This document shows, piece after piece, positions 1-10,800 of a stretch of 64,000 nucleotides of DNA. Each line of letters begins with the position of its first letter. The stretch's first letter is position 1. The translations under genes and the position numbers were made by a program. Under the pieces are notes generated by a model that worked only from the letters and a program-made list of their open reading frames with translations, had not been told where the DNA came from and searched no databases. This DNA is from Podocnemis expansa (lineage: Eukaryota; Chordata; Testudines; Podocnemididae): the NCBI GenBank assembly GCA_007922195.1, contig ML681998.1, positions 17,499,937-17,563,936 of the forward strand. Direction: 5' to 3'.

Positions 1-2
1 AG

Positions 3-300
3 CATGGTCTGCAGAGTGAAGCAATAATGGAAGCGCTTATTGATAAAGGCCAGCTCGCTTTACTGAAGGCCATTGATATTGTGGTCTCTATGGAACTGGC
101 CAAGAGACATGCAACAAATCAGTGCTGGCATGCATAAGGTATCACTAGAATCTACCCACAAGGCAGTGGGGATGCAGGATTGTTACCATGGTGGAAGGCT
201 GGATCACCATGCATTGGAGTACTAGTGTAAAGAGTTCATATGTCAACAATGTGATGAAAAGGACATATTGAGTGTGCCTGCAAACAAAAGAAAGATGAGT
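3..300 (+). pseudogene. Gypsy gag C-terminal remnant with degenerate zinc knuckle
   Basis: Frame 3 reads an uninterrupted 43-residue stretch from the window edge to a stop at about 134. It contains a helix-like segment with the words SEAIMEAL and AIDIVVSMELA, typical of the end of Gypsy gag just before the nucleic-acid-binding knuckle. Further on, around 258-295, a broken CxxC-type motif (CQQCDEKD) sits where the CCHC knuckle belongs, but its His and last Cys are gone. It would have packaged RNA in a cytoplasmic particle; this copy cannot. The assignment depends on position ahead of protease as much as on sequence. Confidence 0.55.
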
Positions 301-395
301 CAAACAGAGAAGGCAGACCAGAGAAAAAGAAGCTTGTGGTCTGGTGAGTAGGGCAGACTCAGGATGATCGAAGTGACACCCAGTCAGAAGATGAA

Positions 396-1605
396 GTGTC
401 ATTCCATATCTTGTCCATGACAGTTGGCTCACATGAATACTGGGTAACCCCGGCATTGGTAGGAAAACCTGTATGCATAGAACTGGACACTGGTACAGAA
501 ATTTCACTAGTCTCAGACATTGTATATAAAAAGGAGTTAAAGCATCTTCCACTTAAGTCAACAAAAAATGTTCTGAAGACATACACTGGAGAAGCACTAT
601 TGATGTTAAAGTGGAGCTCAGTGGACACACTGCAAAATTGACACTGTTTATGGTAGAAGGAAATTACCCAGCCTTAATGGGAAGGTCATGGCTTACGAAG
701 ATCCAACTGAATTGGGCAGAAGTGTACAGAATGACTAAAGAAGAAACAGGTCTGGCAGCTGCATTAGAGAAACTTGCTGCTGTTTTTGGGGAGGCCCTGG
801 GCAACATGAAGGGAATCACTGTGCAGTTAAACATTAAGCCTGACAGTCAACCAAAATGTGTGAAAGTCAAAATGGTGTCATATGCCATCAGCCTAAAAGT
901 TGGAGAAGACTTAGAGCACCTGGTCAAAGATGGAGTCTTAGTACCAATTACTCACAGCTGATGGACAACCCCAATCATTCCAGTATTGAAGAAAGATGGC
1001 TCCATTTGGATTTGTGGAGATTTTAAGGTCTCCGTTAACCCACTGTTATGTGTAGAGCAATACTCTCTTGTCTTGATGACCTCTTTGCTGGCTTGGCTGG
1101 TGGACAAAAGTTCAGTAAGATTGATTTGAGTCAAGCATATTTACAGATGCATGTCGATGAGAAGTCCAAGGAGCTGTTGACTATTGTAACACATAAGGGA
1201 CTGTACCAATACTGTCACTTGCCTTTTGAAATAACATCAGCTCCAGGTTTGTTCCAGAGGTTTATGGACCAGATTTGGAGTGGCTTGCCAGAAATCCAGT
1301 GCTATCTTGATGACACCCTGGTCGCTGGCAAGAATGAGGAAGATCACCTTATAAATTTGGAGGCTACCCTACAGAGACTGGAAAAGTATGGCCTATAGTC
1401 CACAGACACAAATGGAAATTCTTCCAGCCCTCTGTTGAATATTTGAGGCGTATCATGGATGCTGCTGGCCTTCATAAGGCTCTGGCAAAAGTCTAGGCTA
1501 TTGTGCACACTGTACCACTTCAGAATATAAGCTAACTTCACTCTTTTTTAGGGTTATTGAAGTACTATGGAAAGTTTATTCCACAGTTAACAATGCAACT
1601 GAAAC
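396..1605 (+). pseudogene. Gypsy pol remnant: aspartic protease and reverse transcriptase
   Basis: The protease is first, with the catalytic triplet DTG (in ELDTGTEIS) at about 486-494, preceded by the flap-side strand GKPVCIE. A frameshift near 605-615 moves the reading frame. The linker (LMGRSWLTKIQLNW) and RT follow, and a stop interrupts RT at 959-961. RT motifs are visible: KIDLSQAYLQ, then LPFEITSAPGLFQRFMD, then the catalytic box YLDD at 1303-1314 (two Asp retained). Another stop follows at about 1396-1398, then the RT thumb/connection continues in broken form (FLGLLKYYGKFIPQL, about 1540-1590) up to the hAT insertion. RT copies genomic RNA into DNA; protease cuts the polyprotein. The motifs are well kept but the frame is lost, so this is an old copy. 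Confidence 0.88.
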
Positions 1606-1613
1606 CACTACAT
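1606..1613. repeat. Left 8-bp target duplication of the hAT element
   Basis: CACTACAT here is repeated exactly at 2030-2037 on the other side of the element. An 8-bp duplication is the hAT hallmark. Confidence 0.9.
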
Positions 1614-2029
1614 CAGCGGTTCCCAACCTATTTCAGGCTGAGGACCCCTTTTTAACAAAAAAAAAAAAATCTTTGCAGCCCCGCTGGCTGACTTTGTAAT
1701 CTGGCCTGCGCAGGCAGACTCTGGCCCGTGCCACTCTGATGGCACTGCTGGGACAGCCGGTGAGTGGCACCACAACCACTATGGCCTGCGCCGCTGGGGA
1801 GCCAAGCCATGGTGGCTATGGCCCCCTGCCCTTGCCCCTGCAGGGGACCTGCCGCAGCCCCATCCCTCTGGCGGGATCCGGCCATAGGGGGTGGAGGGCG
1901 AGGCAGCCCTGGCAGGGAGCATCGGACCTGCAGCTGGATTCCAGCCCCAGTGGGGAGAGGCTTTGCGGACCCCCTGCAACATGTGTGCAGACCCCCAATG
2001 GTCCCCAGACCCCAGGTTGGGAACCACTG
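1614..2029. mobile_element. Non-autonomous hAT element, 416 bp, inserted in the Gypsy pol
   Basis: The left end is CAGCGGTTCCCAACCT and the right end is its inverted copy AGGTTGGGAACCACTG with one mismatch. It is flanked by a perfect 8-bp target duplication (1606-1613 and 2030-2037). The interior is GC-rich, with an A run at about 1658-1670 near the left end, and has no transposase. Several overlapping reading frames of 60-130 codons exist on both strands inside it, but they follow from base composition. It had to be mobilised by a hAT transposase supplied elsewhere. Removing it would rejoin the Gypsy RT and RNase H regions. Confidence 0.93.
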
Positions 2030-2037
2030 CACTACAT
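2030..2037. repeat. Right 8-bp target duplication of the hAT element
   Basis: CACTACAT, identical to 1606-1613. Confidence 0.9.
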
Positions 2038-2560
2038 GAGCTCCATGGTGAGAACAAGATCAGGAAGTGAACCGAAGGCTGTGATATTGCATTTAATAAA
2101 GCTAAATGTGCATTGTTAAGTTTAAACATTCCAACACATTTTGATCCCTCCTTATCCCTACAGTGGGCATGTAATACCACCCTTTATCGAGTTGGAGCAG
2201 TCATGGCACATGTTATGCCTTCAGGAGAGGAAAGACCCATCGGTTTTGTTTCATGTGTCTTAAGCAAAGCAGAAACTAATTATGCTCAAATCGAACATGA
2301 AGCACTGGGAATCATTTTTGGTGTTTGGAAATGTCACCAGTAAGTATTTGGAGAGAAGTTCACACTTCTCACTGAAACATCAACCTCTAACATCAATTTT
2401 GGACCACACACACGCATTCCACCATTGGCTGCTAGTTGTATGGAACAATGGGCATTGTTGCTTTCCGGACACATGTATGACATCAAATATCAGAAGTCCC
2501 CTGTGCACTGCAACAAGGAGAGTATTTAAAGGCTGCCTTTACCAGTTAAACATCGAGATA
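2038..2560 (+). pseudogene. Gypsy pol remnant: RNase H domain
   Basis: This continues the Gypsy pol after the hAT insertion. A clear stretch at 2113-2340 reads IPTHFDPSLSLQWACNTTLY then RVGAVMAHVMPSGEERPIGF and SKAETNYAQIEHEAL. In the family the first catalytic Asp sits in a CDAS-like motif; here that position reads CNTT, so the acid is lost. The Glu-bearing helix (YAQIEHEAL) remains. A stop at 2341-2343 and a frameshift follow, and the rest is poorly kept. RNase H would remove the RNA strand during reverse transcription. The missing acidic residue alone would disable it. Confidence 0.8.
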
Positions 2561-2599
2561 TTGGTCAGAAAAATCTTCTACTTTGAACAAGTAGAGAAC

Positions 2600-3600
2600 A
2601 TGCCCATCACTACTATCCAAGTAAAGAGAGCAACTTGCATTGACCCAGTACTGTCTCAAGTCATGGACCTACCTAATAATGCACCAAACATTTCTACAGG
2701 ATTCTCAGGTCTCACCTGATCTCCTTCCCTACAAGCCCAGGAGGATGGATTTATCAATCCAGTCTGGTTGCTTGTTGTGGAGGATGCATGTCATTATTTC
2801 ATCATCACTGAGATCACAATTGTTGGAACAGCTACATTCAGCTCAATGTGGCATAGTGCACATGAAAGAAATTGCACAAAGCTATTTTTAGTGGCCTGGC
2901 GTGGATAGTGCCATTGAGGAGAAGGCAACAGCTTGCATTTCATGTCGGAGTGTAAGGAACACACCTCAGATGGCACCCCTACATGCATGGGATTAGCCTG
3001 AAAATCCATGTCAGCATATTAATGTCAATTCTGCTGGCCTATCTGAAGGAAGTATGTTCCTGGTTGTTGTAGATGCCCATTCTAAAATGGCCAGAAGTCT
3101 CTATAATGCAGTCCATGACTGCTGCAAGTACCATCAAGAAACTGTGGATTCTTTAGCTTTTATGGTCTGACAGACTAACTTGCAAGACATAACACAGAAC
3201 AGTTCATTTCTCACGAGTTTGAAAATTTTATCAAACAAATGGAATACATCACATCAGAACCGTATCATTTGTCTGACGATATATTAGCTGAAAGCTTTGT
3301 GCAGACAATGAAACAAGCTCTGAAATCTGCAAGTGGACATTTGTCCATTCAGAAGCATCCAGACACCTTCTTACTATCCTACAGAAACATATCTCATGCT
3401 ACAACCAAAGCATCCCCAGCTTTCCTAATGATGGGATGACAGTTCCACACTTGCTTTGATTTGTTGAAATCATCTAAAGCATGACAAGCTGTACAATGTC
3501 AACAGCTGAATCAAGTCATCAGGCATGCACAGAGACCAAAAGATTGAACCTTTAACCTTGGATAGCCAGTCCTAGCTCAGAATGATGTTTCTGGAGCTAA
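2600..3600 (+). pseudogene. Gypsy pol remnant: integrase
   Basis: Fragments in shifting frames spell the N-terminal HHCC zinc finger: LLEQLHSAQCGIVHMKEIAQ (about 2821-2880), then CISC near 2936-2947. The catalytic core starts near 3045 with FLVVVDAHSK (first Asp). The second Asp region (about 3160-3215) is garbled. The Glu helix is still seen at about 3285-3320 (ILAESFVQTMKQAL). After it comes SYRNISHATTKASPAFLMMG, ending at a stop at 3437-3439. Integrase would insert the cDNA. Many stops make this non-functional. The stretch from 3600 to about 4000 shows only a Pro/Ser-rich tail. Confidence 0.8.
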
Positions 3601-4078
3601 AGGAGTCCCTGCTACAGTCAGCACCCAGACAGGACATGTTTCCTACTCTGTCCAGACACCAGACGGTCCCTCTTGGCAGCAGCATGTAGATCAGTTGCAG
3701 TCAGGTCATATCAGTCCCAGGGATATATCTCTGATTGAACTGCCTGACCCGCCCATTACAGGTGAGATACCCCTGAGTCAAAAGCCACCTGCTCCTGACT
3801 CTCCTTTTCTATCCACCTCTGCAGCACATACAGCCTCCTCCCCTGTTCAACCAGATAAAACATCCTCACCTGTTTGAGCTACTGCTCCTGAACCAATGTC
3901 ACCTCCTAGTGTAAGAACACCAGAAGTCTGCCATAATCACCCTAAAGAGAGAAGGCCACCTCATCAGTTGGATCCTTAGCTACAGGCAAACCCACATTAT
4001 GGGGCAGAATAATCCTCGGAGGTTAGCCTGGAAATGAGGCAGTCTAGCCTCATTTCCTAGTTTAGTGTTTATTCTATT

Positions 4079-4311
4079 AAAGGGGAGTTTTCATTCCAGG
4101 GGAAAGAATATATTGTGTATTTACTGAGGCATCACTTGTAACCAGCTCACCTGTTACCACAGCAATAGAGTTAGATCATTAGAATGTTAGCTCAGACAGC
4201 TTGAGCTGGTTCTTAGAGTTTCCTATAAAGCCATTAAAAAAGCCTAGATTCCTTTGTGTCTGTGTCTTTCTGACATCTTCCTGCATATAAACTATTTCAA
4301 AGATTCAACAT
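4079..4311 (+). repeat. Probable polypurine tract and 3' LTR of the Gypsy element
   Basis: Two purine runs (AAAGGGGAG at 4079-4087 and AGGGGAAAGAA at 4098-4108) could be the polypurine tract. From about 4114 a TGTG... start runs to ...CAACA at about 4311, with ATTAAA at about 4231-4236 as a possible polyadenylation signal. No 5' LTR is in the window for comparison, so the limits are a guess from the TG...CA rule. Confidence 0.45.
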
Positions 4312-5187
4312 TACAGTCTGGCCCTAAATTTCCTCCTGCCTCCACTGCAAGTGTGGAGCAGGGCTGAGGAATGCACATGCTCCTTTTCCAGTGCACTTGG
4401 AGGCAGTCAGCATAGTACCAGTGTGTGAGAGCAGGACAGGTGCAAATTGTCTCAAAGGTGCTGCCTCAGGTGCCACACTGGGGAGAGCTGAGACAGCAGG
4501 TAGGGCCTGTGCTCAAGGAGGAACCTGTGGGGGAAAACAGGTAGCAGAGTGGAGGCGGCTGCCTGCTCTTTCAGGAGTAGGGGAGCAGTGCTATGTTTTA
4601 CAGAGGAGCTATTCGGGCAGGGGGAGACACTGCCCATTGTTAAGTCAATTAATTTTATTTAGGAGATCAGAAATGATCTAGTGTCTGCAGTGAAATATTT
4701 GGGGTGGGAGGGAAGGTTAAAAGGTCTCTAATTCCCAGACTTGTCACTAATTTTGGACAGCAGCTGCCACAGGTGCAAGGAAACATTTGTGCCTGCATGA
4801 AACTGAATTAACTAAGACTCCACATGGGTGCAAGGACTCTAGATGGGTCCCTGTGCAGGTCTGAGCTCTAACTTATTGACCATACATGAGCATTAATAAA
4901 GCCTGATGCCTATAGAGGGTTGTCAAAGGCACAAGCTGAAAAGGGAAAGCTTATACTCAAATCCCTTTATTTTACAAAGGTGTTAAGTGTTACATAAGTG
5001 CATTGTCCTTACCTTGTGGAAAAAGCCAGTATGTTCTAGCAAAACCTGCAAGGAAGATGAATGGGCAAAATCAAAACATTCAAAAGAAAAATATTGTCAG
5101 TTTACTCACAGAATCCATTCAACATGCCACATCAAATTATCATGCCATGAATTGTTCCTGTTAAAACTTAGCTAGAATAAATTTATT
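4312..5187. other. No gene seen; moderately GC-rich sequence
   Basis: No recognised gene, RNA or repeat. A GC-richer patch at 4330-4640 carries short open frames on both strands without protein-like features. Confidence 0.5.
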
Positions 5188-5354
5188 CAGTGCTTTTTGT
5201 TTGTTTGTTTGTTTGTTTGTTTGTTTGTTTAAAAAAAAAGTGCCAGTACTCTCTTTTCCTCTGCTGCTGACCCAGCCTCCCCAGCTGGGCAGTGGAGCCG
5301 GCAAAAAAGGTGCCAGTACTCTGTACCCTTGTGTACCATCCCCCCAAACCACTG
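5188..5354. mobile_element. Short non-autonomous hAT element with (GTTT)n tract
   Basis: The ends are CAGTGCTTTTTG and, inverted, CCAAACCACTG, a hAT-type terminal repeat with a mismatch. The flanks AATTTATT (5180-5187) and AATATAAT (5355-5362) match at 6 of 8 positions, as expected for a worn 8-bp duplication. Inside are a (GTTT)n run at about 5199-5230 and two copies of GTGCCAGTACTCT about 60 bp apart. It has no coding capacity. Confidence 0.7.
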
Positions 5355-5738
5355 AATATAATACAGAAGAAATAACAAACCAATTCCTTTTTCAATTAAC
5401 CCAGAATCCTTTAAGACTTACATTCTAGACCTGCAACACTATAAATTTAATGCCAAATTCCACCAGCAGGTGTCGCTTCCATGTGTTCAAAACAAGCTAC
5501 AACAGCCATATTAACACAGAGGAATTTAAGTTAAGAAAAAATATTCTAATAGAAGGCCATTCTAATAAAAGGCATTATCACCATTACGTTGGACACAGTC
5601 AGTGCCACAAGAGACTAGTATCTTCAAGAGAGGATTTGATATCCACAACTGTAAAAGGTACAGCTAGTATGAAAAACAAAAGAGGCGGCATTGAAATCCT
5701 CAATATTTCAATCACTGTATGGTTGATATCAGTTAAAC

Positions 5739-6045
5739 CTGTAGTTCTCAGCCTTTCCAGACTACTGTACCCTTTTCAGGAATCTGATTTATCTTGTGTG
5801 CCTCCAAGTTTCATCTCACTTAAAAACAAGACATACAAATACAAAAAAGTGTCTGGCACACTATTATTGAAAAAATGTTTATTTTCTCATTTTACCTGTA
5901 TGAAATTTTAGTTTGTATTGACTTGATTAGTGCTTTTTATGTAGCTTGTGGTAAAACTAGGCAAACATCTCAATGAGCTGATGTATCCCCCAAAAGACTG
6001 TTGTGTACCCCCATGGGTACACTCACCCCTGGTTGAGAAATGCTA
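5739..6045. mobile_element. Non-autonomous hAT element, about 307 bp
   Basis: The left end CTGTAGTTCTCAGCC and right end GGTTGAGAAATGCTA are worn forms of the inverted pair CAGTGGTTCTCAACC / GGTTGAGAACCACTG. Flanks AGTTAAAC (5731-5738) and AGCTAAAA (6046-6053) agree at 6 of 8 positions. The interior is AT-rich and carries the repeated word GTACCC/GTACAC near both ends. The end of a 153-codon chance reading frame (5450-5911) runs into it. Confidence 0.75.
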
Positions 6046-7573
6046 AGCTAAAAAGACTGCTTCTATCATGAAGAAGAGTGCTGAATAAGGGTTTTACATA
6101 AAAGAAAAGTGTAGGGATGGAGTGGAAGAATAATACCAAAATGGTTTAATAATCATAAACAATTTTATCATTAAATACTATTAGATATTAAGCCTCTATA
6201 AAAGACAATAGGAAAAACTCCTTCTCACTTCTGTGAATGTATTTAAATGTCTGCTCCTGTAAGCATCACATACAGTAGTGCATATAAACCATTTCTTACT
6301 ATGTAAACTAATATTCTGCGTGGTATAATTCAACAACTAACCAAGACTAGACCACAGGAGCCTATGCTTCCTCTGGATGCCACGTGTTCCAATTATGTAA
6401 CAAGATATTTGCTATTTGTATACTTCACGTTCAAATTATTCAAAGGGATTTGCTCTTTTATAATACCTGAACATAAATTTCTACCCCTAGAATTTCTGAT
6501 GTATCTTACTTTTTAAAATAACTATAAAAATACCCTCACATTTGGAACACGTAACGTCCCCATTGTTCTCCAAGTACATTTTCCCTCTGGTAGTTTGCAG
6601 AGACTGGCATTATAATTGTTGCCCCAGTGATTAGCTATCCCTAGATGACAACAAAGTAACACTTCAGTATATTGAACATGCATGAACATGAGAATGTGTG
6701 TACAGAAGAAAATGGGAACATATGGCTGCCGCTATTCTAACAATAGCCTTTTATCCTCTTGATTGACACCCTTTACTGATGGTCTTACACAAGACCCATG
6801 GATCCACAGATATGGATGTTGGCTAGGAGGAGTTTCTTGAACTCACAAAATAAGGATTCAAGGACTCTCAAGAGGGCGCCCTGGACAGAAAGAGCTGAAG
6901 TTCACCCTGAGGACTGGGGGGCAGGATGGAGATAGGTGGGACGACTAGTGAAACAGGAAATGAAGAGGGCCACTGCCTAGATGCTTCTTGGCCCCCACAC
7001 CATCTTCATAGCTTTTGCCCCAAGCTGACACTCTCCCTGCTTGCTCACAGCCAGATGGCTATTGTATTGCGAAGCTTTGTACTGGCTGCAGACAGCCAGC
7101 ACAGAAAAGGAGGCACAGCTGCATTTTCCCTCTCCCGTCCAGTGATGTCTCCTATTCACTTGTATCAACCAATCACACTAAAAGGGGATGATTTGATTGG
7201 GGGTGATAGTTGGTTCTTCATCCCTACTGTCGTTTAGGTGTCATCATTTTATTGTCACCCTAGTGCTGGAATTATTACTGTTTGTGCAGCGTATCAGCAT
7301 GACACTAATGTAAACATATATTCCCTGATTAAATCCAAAGGCCAAGTGGTATTTTAGACTATTGCTTTAAATGTGCCCAAGCAGCCTAACAAACACACAA
7401 TTTACTACACCCAAAATACAGTAACAGAACATTTATGAGCATCTAATCAACATACTTACAGATGGGCTAAACCCCATGATGCTTAGGCCCACATTGCTTG
7501 GCTCCAATAAAGAATAGAATAGAATCATATGTCCAGGCAGGTATCATTGAACTATTGGTATCAACGGTCAGGC
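6046..7573. other. No gene seen; unique-looking AT-rich DNA
   Basis: I recognise no gene or repeat here. A 103-codon open frame at 6926-7237 has no visible domain, is not preceded by any start context, and looks like chance. Confidence 0.5.
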
Positions 7574-7841
7574 AGGTATCAATGAAAAAAAAAACAAAAC
7601 CAAGGAGTCGTGTGGCACTTAAAGACAAACAGATTTATTTTTCGCATGAGCTTTCGTGGGAGAAAATCCCACTTTGTCAGATTCTTCAAAGCGTCTGACA
7701 AAGTGGGATTTTCTCCCACGAAAGCTCATGCGAAAAATAGATGTTAGTCTTTAAGTGCCAAATGACTCCTTGTTTTTTTTGCTGGACTAGACTAACAGGG
7801 CTACCCCTTTGGAAATTGGCAAGATGCAAGGTATCAATGAA
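7574..7841. mobile_element. Inverted PLE end-dimer with perfect 13-bp target duplication
   Basis: AGGTATCAATGAA occurs at 7574-7586 and again at 7829-7841. Between them, two copies of the PLE end lie head to head. The left copy reads on the minus strand and stops at CCAAGGAGT. The right copy reads on the plus strand and runs on to GGGCTACCCCTTTGG. The turn of the palindrome is near 7685-7692. Each arm holds the hammerhead-like block with stem GTGGGA/TCCCAC. The match to the arm next to the PLE endonuclease ORF at 58.9 kb identifies the family. About 13 bases between the last family motif and the right duplication are unexplained. Confidence 0.85.
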
Positions 7842-10800
7842 CCATTCAATCAATGAACCCTGTAGGAACTTACTTTTGTATATACTTTTAACGAACAAGT
7901 GGTGTTACTGACAATCGCTGACTGACTTTAGCTATAAAAAACAAAGTTTGAGAGAGTTCACCCTTCTTTCTAGTCTTAGTTCAGATAAGAGTTACAACCT
8001 CTTTCCTCCCCAAGACCTTTCCTCCCTATCTCTTCCCCCCACCCCGTTGCTGACTAATGGTTTTCCCTTTGCACCTGTGTTCACATAGGCCCTAATTTTT
8101 GAGATAACACTGGTATGTGGGGTGCAAAGGTTCACACTGGCTCCTTCTAAGGTAGATTTTCTTTGTCTTTATTTAAAACAACACACAGTCACCCCTGTTG
8201 GTCAGGGGTTCTTTTAGAAACTTCTTATTTTAATAGATATTTGTTTGAACTAGGCATTCTCCCTATTGCATTTGTGCTATCCTTATAACTCATTATTTTC
8301 AAGGCCTTTCTGCCACTTGCTAGCCAGCATCTTTCTTTGCAATGCATATTTCCTTTAATCAATCTAATTTCTGTAATTTCATATTTATTCCAACCCAGTG
8401 ACCTAAGGGGAGGGGCTGTCTCATTCAGGAGACAACCCAAGCTGTATTTGTTTGGTCTGGGCATGTCAGTCATAGCACAGGCAGGGGCTAGTGTGTGCAT
8501 GTTATGCCTTCCTCTACTCTACCATAAAGAGCCACACACAGTTCTGTGATACATTCCCAGCAGTAGACCAGGGAACAAAAAATATGAACTCCAAGAGCAG
8601 AATGAAAAGACCTCAGGATAGCGTACATATGAGAGAGAGAGAGAGAGAGAACAGAAGAAAAGACCATCAGTGCTGAGAGAGACAGAAGAGAAAGAGGAAG
8701 CAAGAAACTCATATATTTCCTATATGTTTAGATGAAAAAATCCCCAACACAGAGCTCAAATGGATGAGTGGTTTATAGGTCAGATGGTCCCCTCCCTTCA
8801 GAACCTGCCCATGTGCTCCTGGGTCATGTTGATCCTGTTAGTTAGCACACCTACTGTGTATTAAACAGCTGCCATGTTCCACCTTAGAGGTAGCTGCATT
8901 TTGGTCCAAATTACAGTTACTCCTGTAAATGTGTGCATGTGTAGTAGAATTATTACCTTTGTGGAACTCTGAGAGATGGGAGGGTAGTGGGGCAGGCACA
9001 TGAGAGTAAATGTTAGTTTGGACTATAGGAGTTCAATTTGTGTGCACAAAATCGGAACATCATAAGGCCCAAGAAGTGTGGAAGGCAAAGGGAATTAGGA
9101 GCTTGCAGAGGGGCTAGACAGTGGCAGAGTGTGTTTCAAGAATTGGTCTGCTACTGAGTGATAAGTCAGATCAGTCACTGGGCATAATGTTCAGAGGGTT
9201 ATGTAGACTTCTTGGGTGAAATCTTGACTCTGCTGAAGTCAATGGGAGCTTTGTCATCGCTTGCAATGTAGCCAGAATTTCACCTATTGTGTTGTGGAGA
9301 TGAAAGGAAGCGGTTTCTTGGCTGAGAATCTGCCCCTCTGTGCATGTAAAACTGAATATTACTGTATAAAGTATGTACTAATTTTAAAAAGGGCTTATAC
9401 AGACTAAGAACATAATTGTCAAGATCCCAAAGTTATATTTAACAGCATTACATAACAACACAATGCATTTAACAATATTCCTGGCTTTGAAGACAGCAGG
9501 AAAGCTGCTGCATCACCTTGCCTTTCCAGAATGGACAGTGAAATGCTCATGTGATCTTGGAGGGCAGTGCTTGAACTTGGCAATGTGCAGTGGTTGGTGT
9601 GTGTGAAGAGGGCACAGAATCATGAGGTCCATGGGCCAGGTTCTCTCATCCAATCCAAGCTCTCTTTAGCGTAAGGCAAGAGAAAGAACAAAACACCTTT
9701 CTGTTTCTCTGATCCCTGGATTTATGTGGGGATTGTCTGATCCATGCCATAAACAAAAGCAGCCTAATGCAAGAGCAGAGACAAGAAAAGAAAATATGGA
9801 CTCATTTCTCTCCCTCACTGCAGAATTTCTATTTAGAACTCAGGAAAAAACCCCAAATCATTTATTGAAAACCAAAGATTCTAAAATGCTTCAGCTCTGA
9901 TTCTTATATATATTGTCTTGGATATGGAATATCTTAAAATGCATTCATGTTTGAGAGAGCAGCCCACACCCTCAGGTGCTTTCCATCAATCTTCTTACTT
10001 CTTACACTAGAGACATTAGTTAGAGAAGCTTTGGTTCTAATAAACCAGCATCACCAGAATACAGTATGCTGCTGATCTTATGTAGAGTAGACAAGCCTTC
10101 AGCACAGAGAATATGAAACAACTGCAAAGTAACATCTCTTTAAATTCACACCCTACCTTTTTGCAGAATGACTTTTATGCTCAGTCAACCCCTGATAGGC
10201 CAGAAGTGGGTGGTTTTGAGATGACTAGACAATCTTTTTACCACCAGGAATTACCCCATGCAAAGGGTATCCTCAATTGCCTCTGTAAGCCTTCTTTTGT
10301 CCTGTATGCATTGCAAGAGTGCCCAAAGGGGACAAAATAAGTAGAGGTGGGCCTGAACTGGAACACCAGGTCCGAAGCACTTTAACTCTGGACATATTAG
10401 CAGCTTGAGCTCATCTCGTGTAAGATGGAACAAAGTTAGAACTCTAGATGCAAACCCCCTCCAACTTTTGGGGAAATTCAGATTCGTGTCCAATTTTGCA
10501 CTCAGGCCCTTCGTGAAAATTGAGAGGTGAAGCAGTAAAGTACTATCATTTTAAGATAGTTCAGATTGTGCTGCTCAGAGAAACACTAATCTCCTCTTCA
10601 GCCAGAATGAACCATTTCCTTTCCTCCTAACACCTCCCCAAAAGTTCAGGGGAGATAGCCACTTTCAACAAGCTTGAGACTTTAATATTGTTTCAGTACC
10701 CCAGGTGACAGAGGCCAGGAGCATATCCGAGCAACTGTGATCTAAAGAATGCAAAACCCATTACAACTACTGCAGGCTGTCAGTAATGAACTTACAGGTG

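Larger units (their letters stand above)
1..4311 (+). mobile_element. Decayed Ty3/Gypsy LTR retrotransposon, 5' end outside window
   Basis: Fragments in gag-protease-RT-RNase H-integrase order lie on the plus strand, followed by a probable 3' LTR. That order (integrase last) is the Ty3/Gypsy arrangement. Every domain is broken by stops or frameshifts, so the copy is dead. A hAT element at 1614-2029 splits it between RT and RNase H. The 5' LTR and most of gag lie outside the window. The domain wording resembles the K02A2.6-like Gypsy group, which is my inference from memory. Boundaries at the 3' end are approximate. Confidence 0.85.

Noticed and set aside
1652..2180. Four overlapping open frames of 60-133 codons on both strands
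   Set aside because: They lie within or overlap the GC-rich interior of a hAT element flanked by target duplications; no transposase motif.
5450..5911. 153-codon plus-strand frame
   Set aside because: Its last half runs through a hAT element and the first half has no domain.
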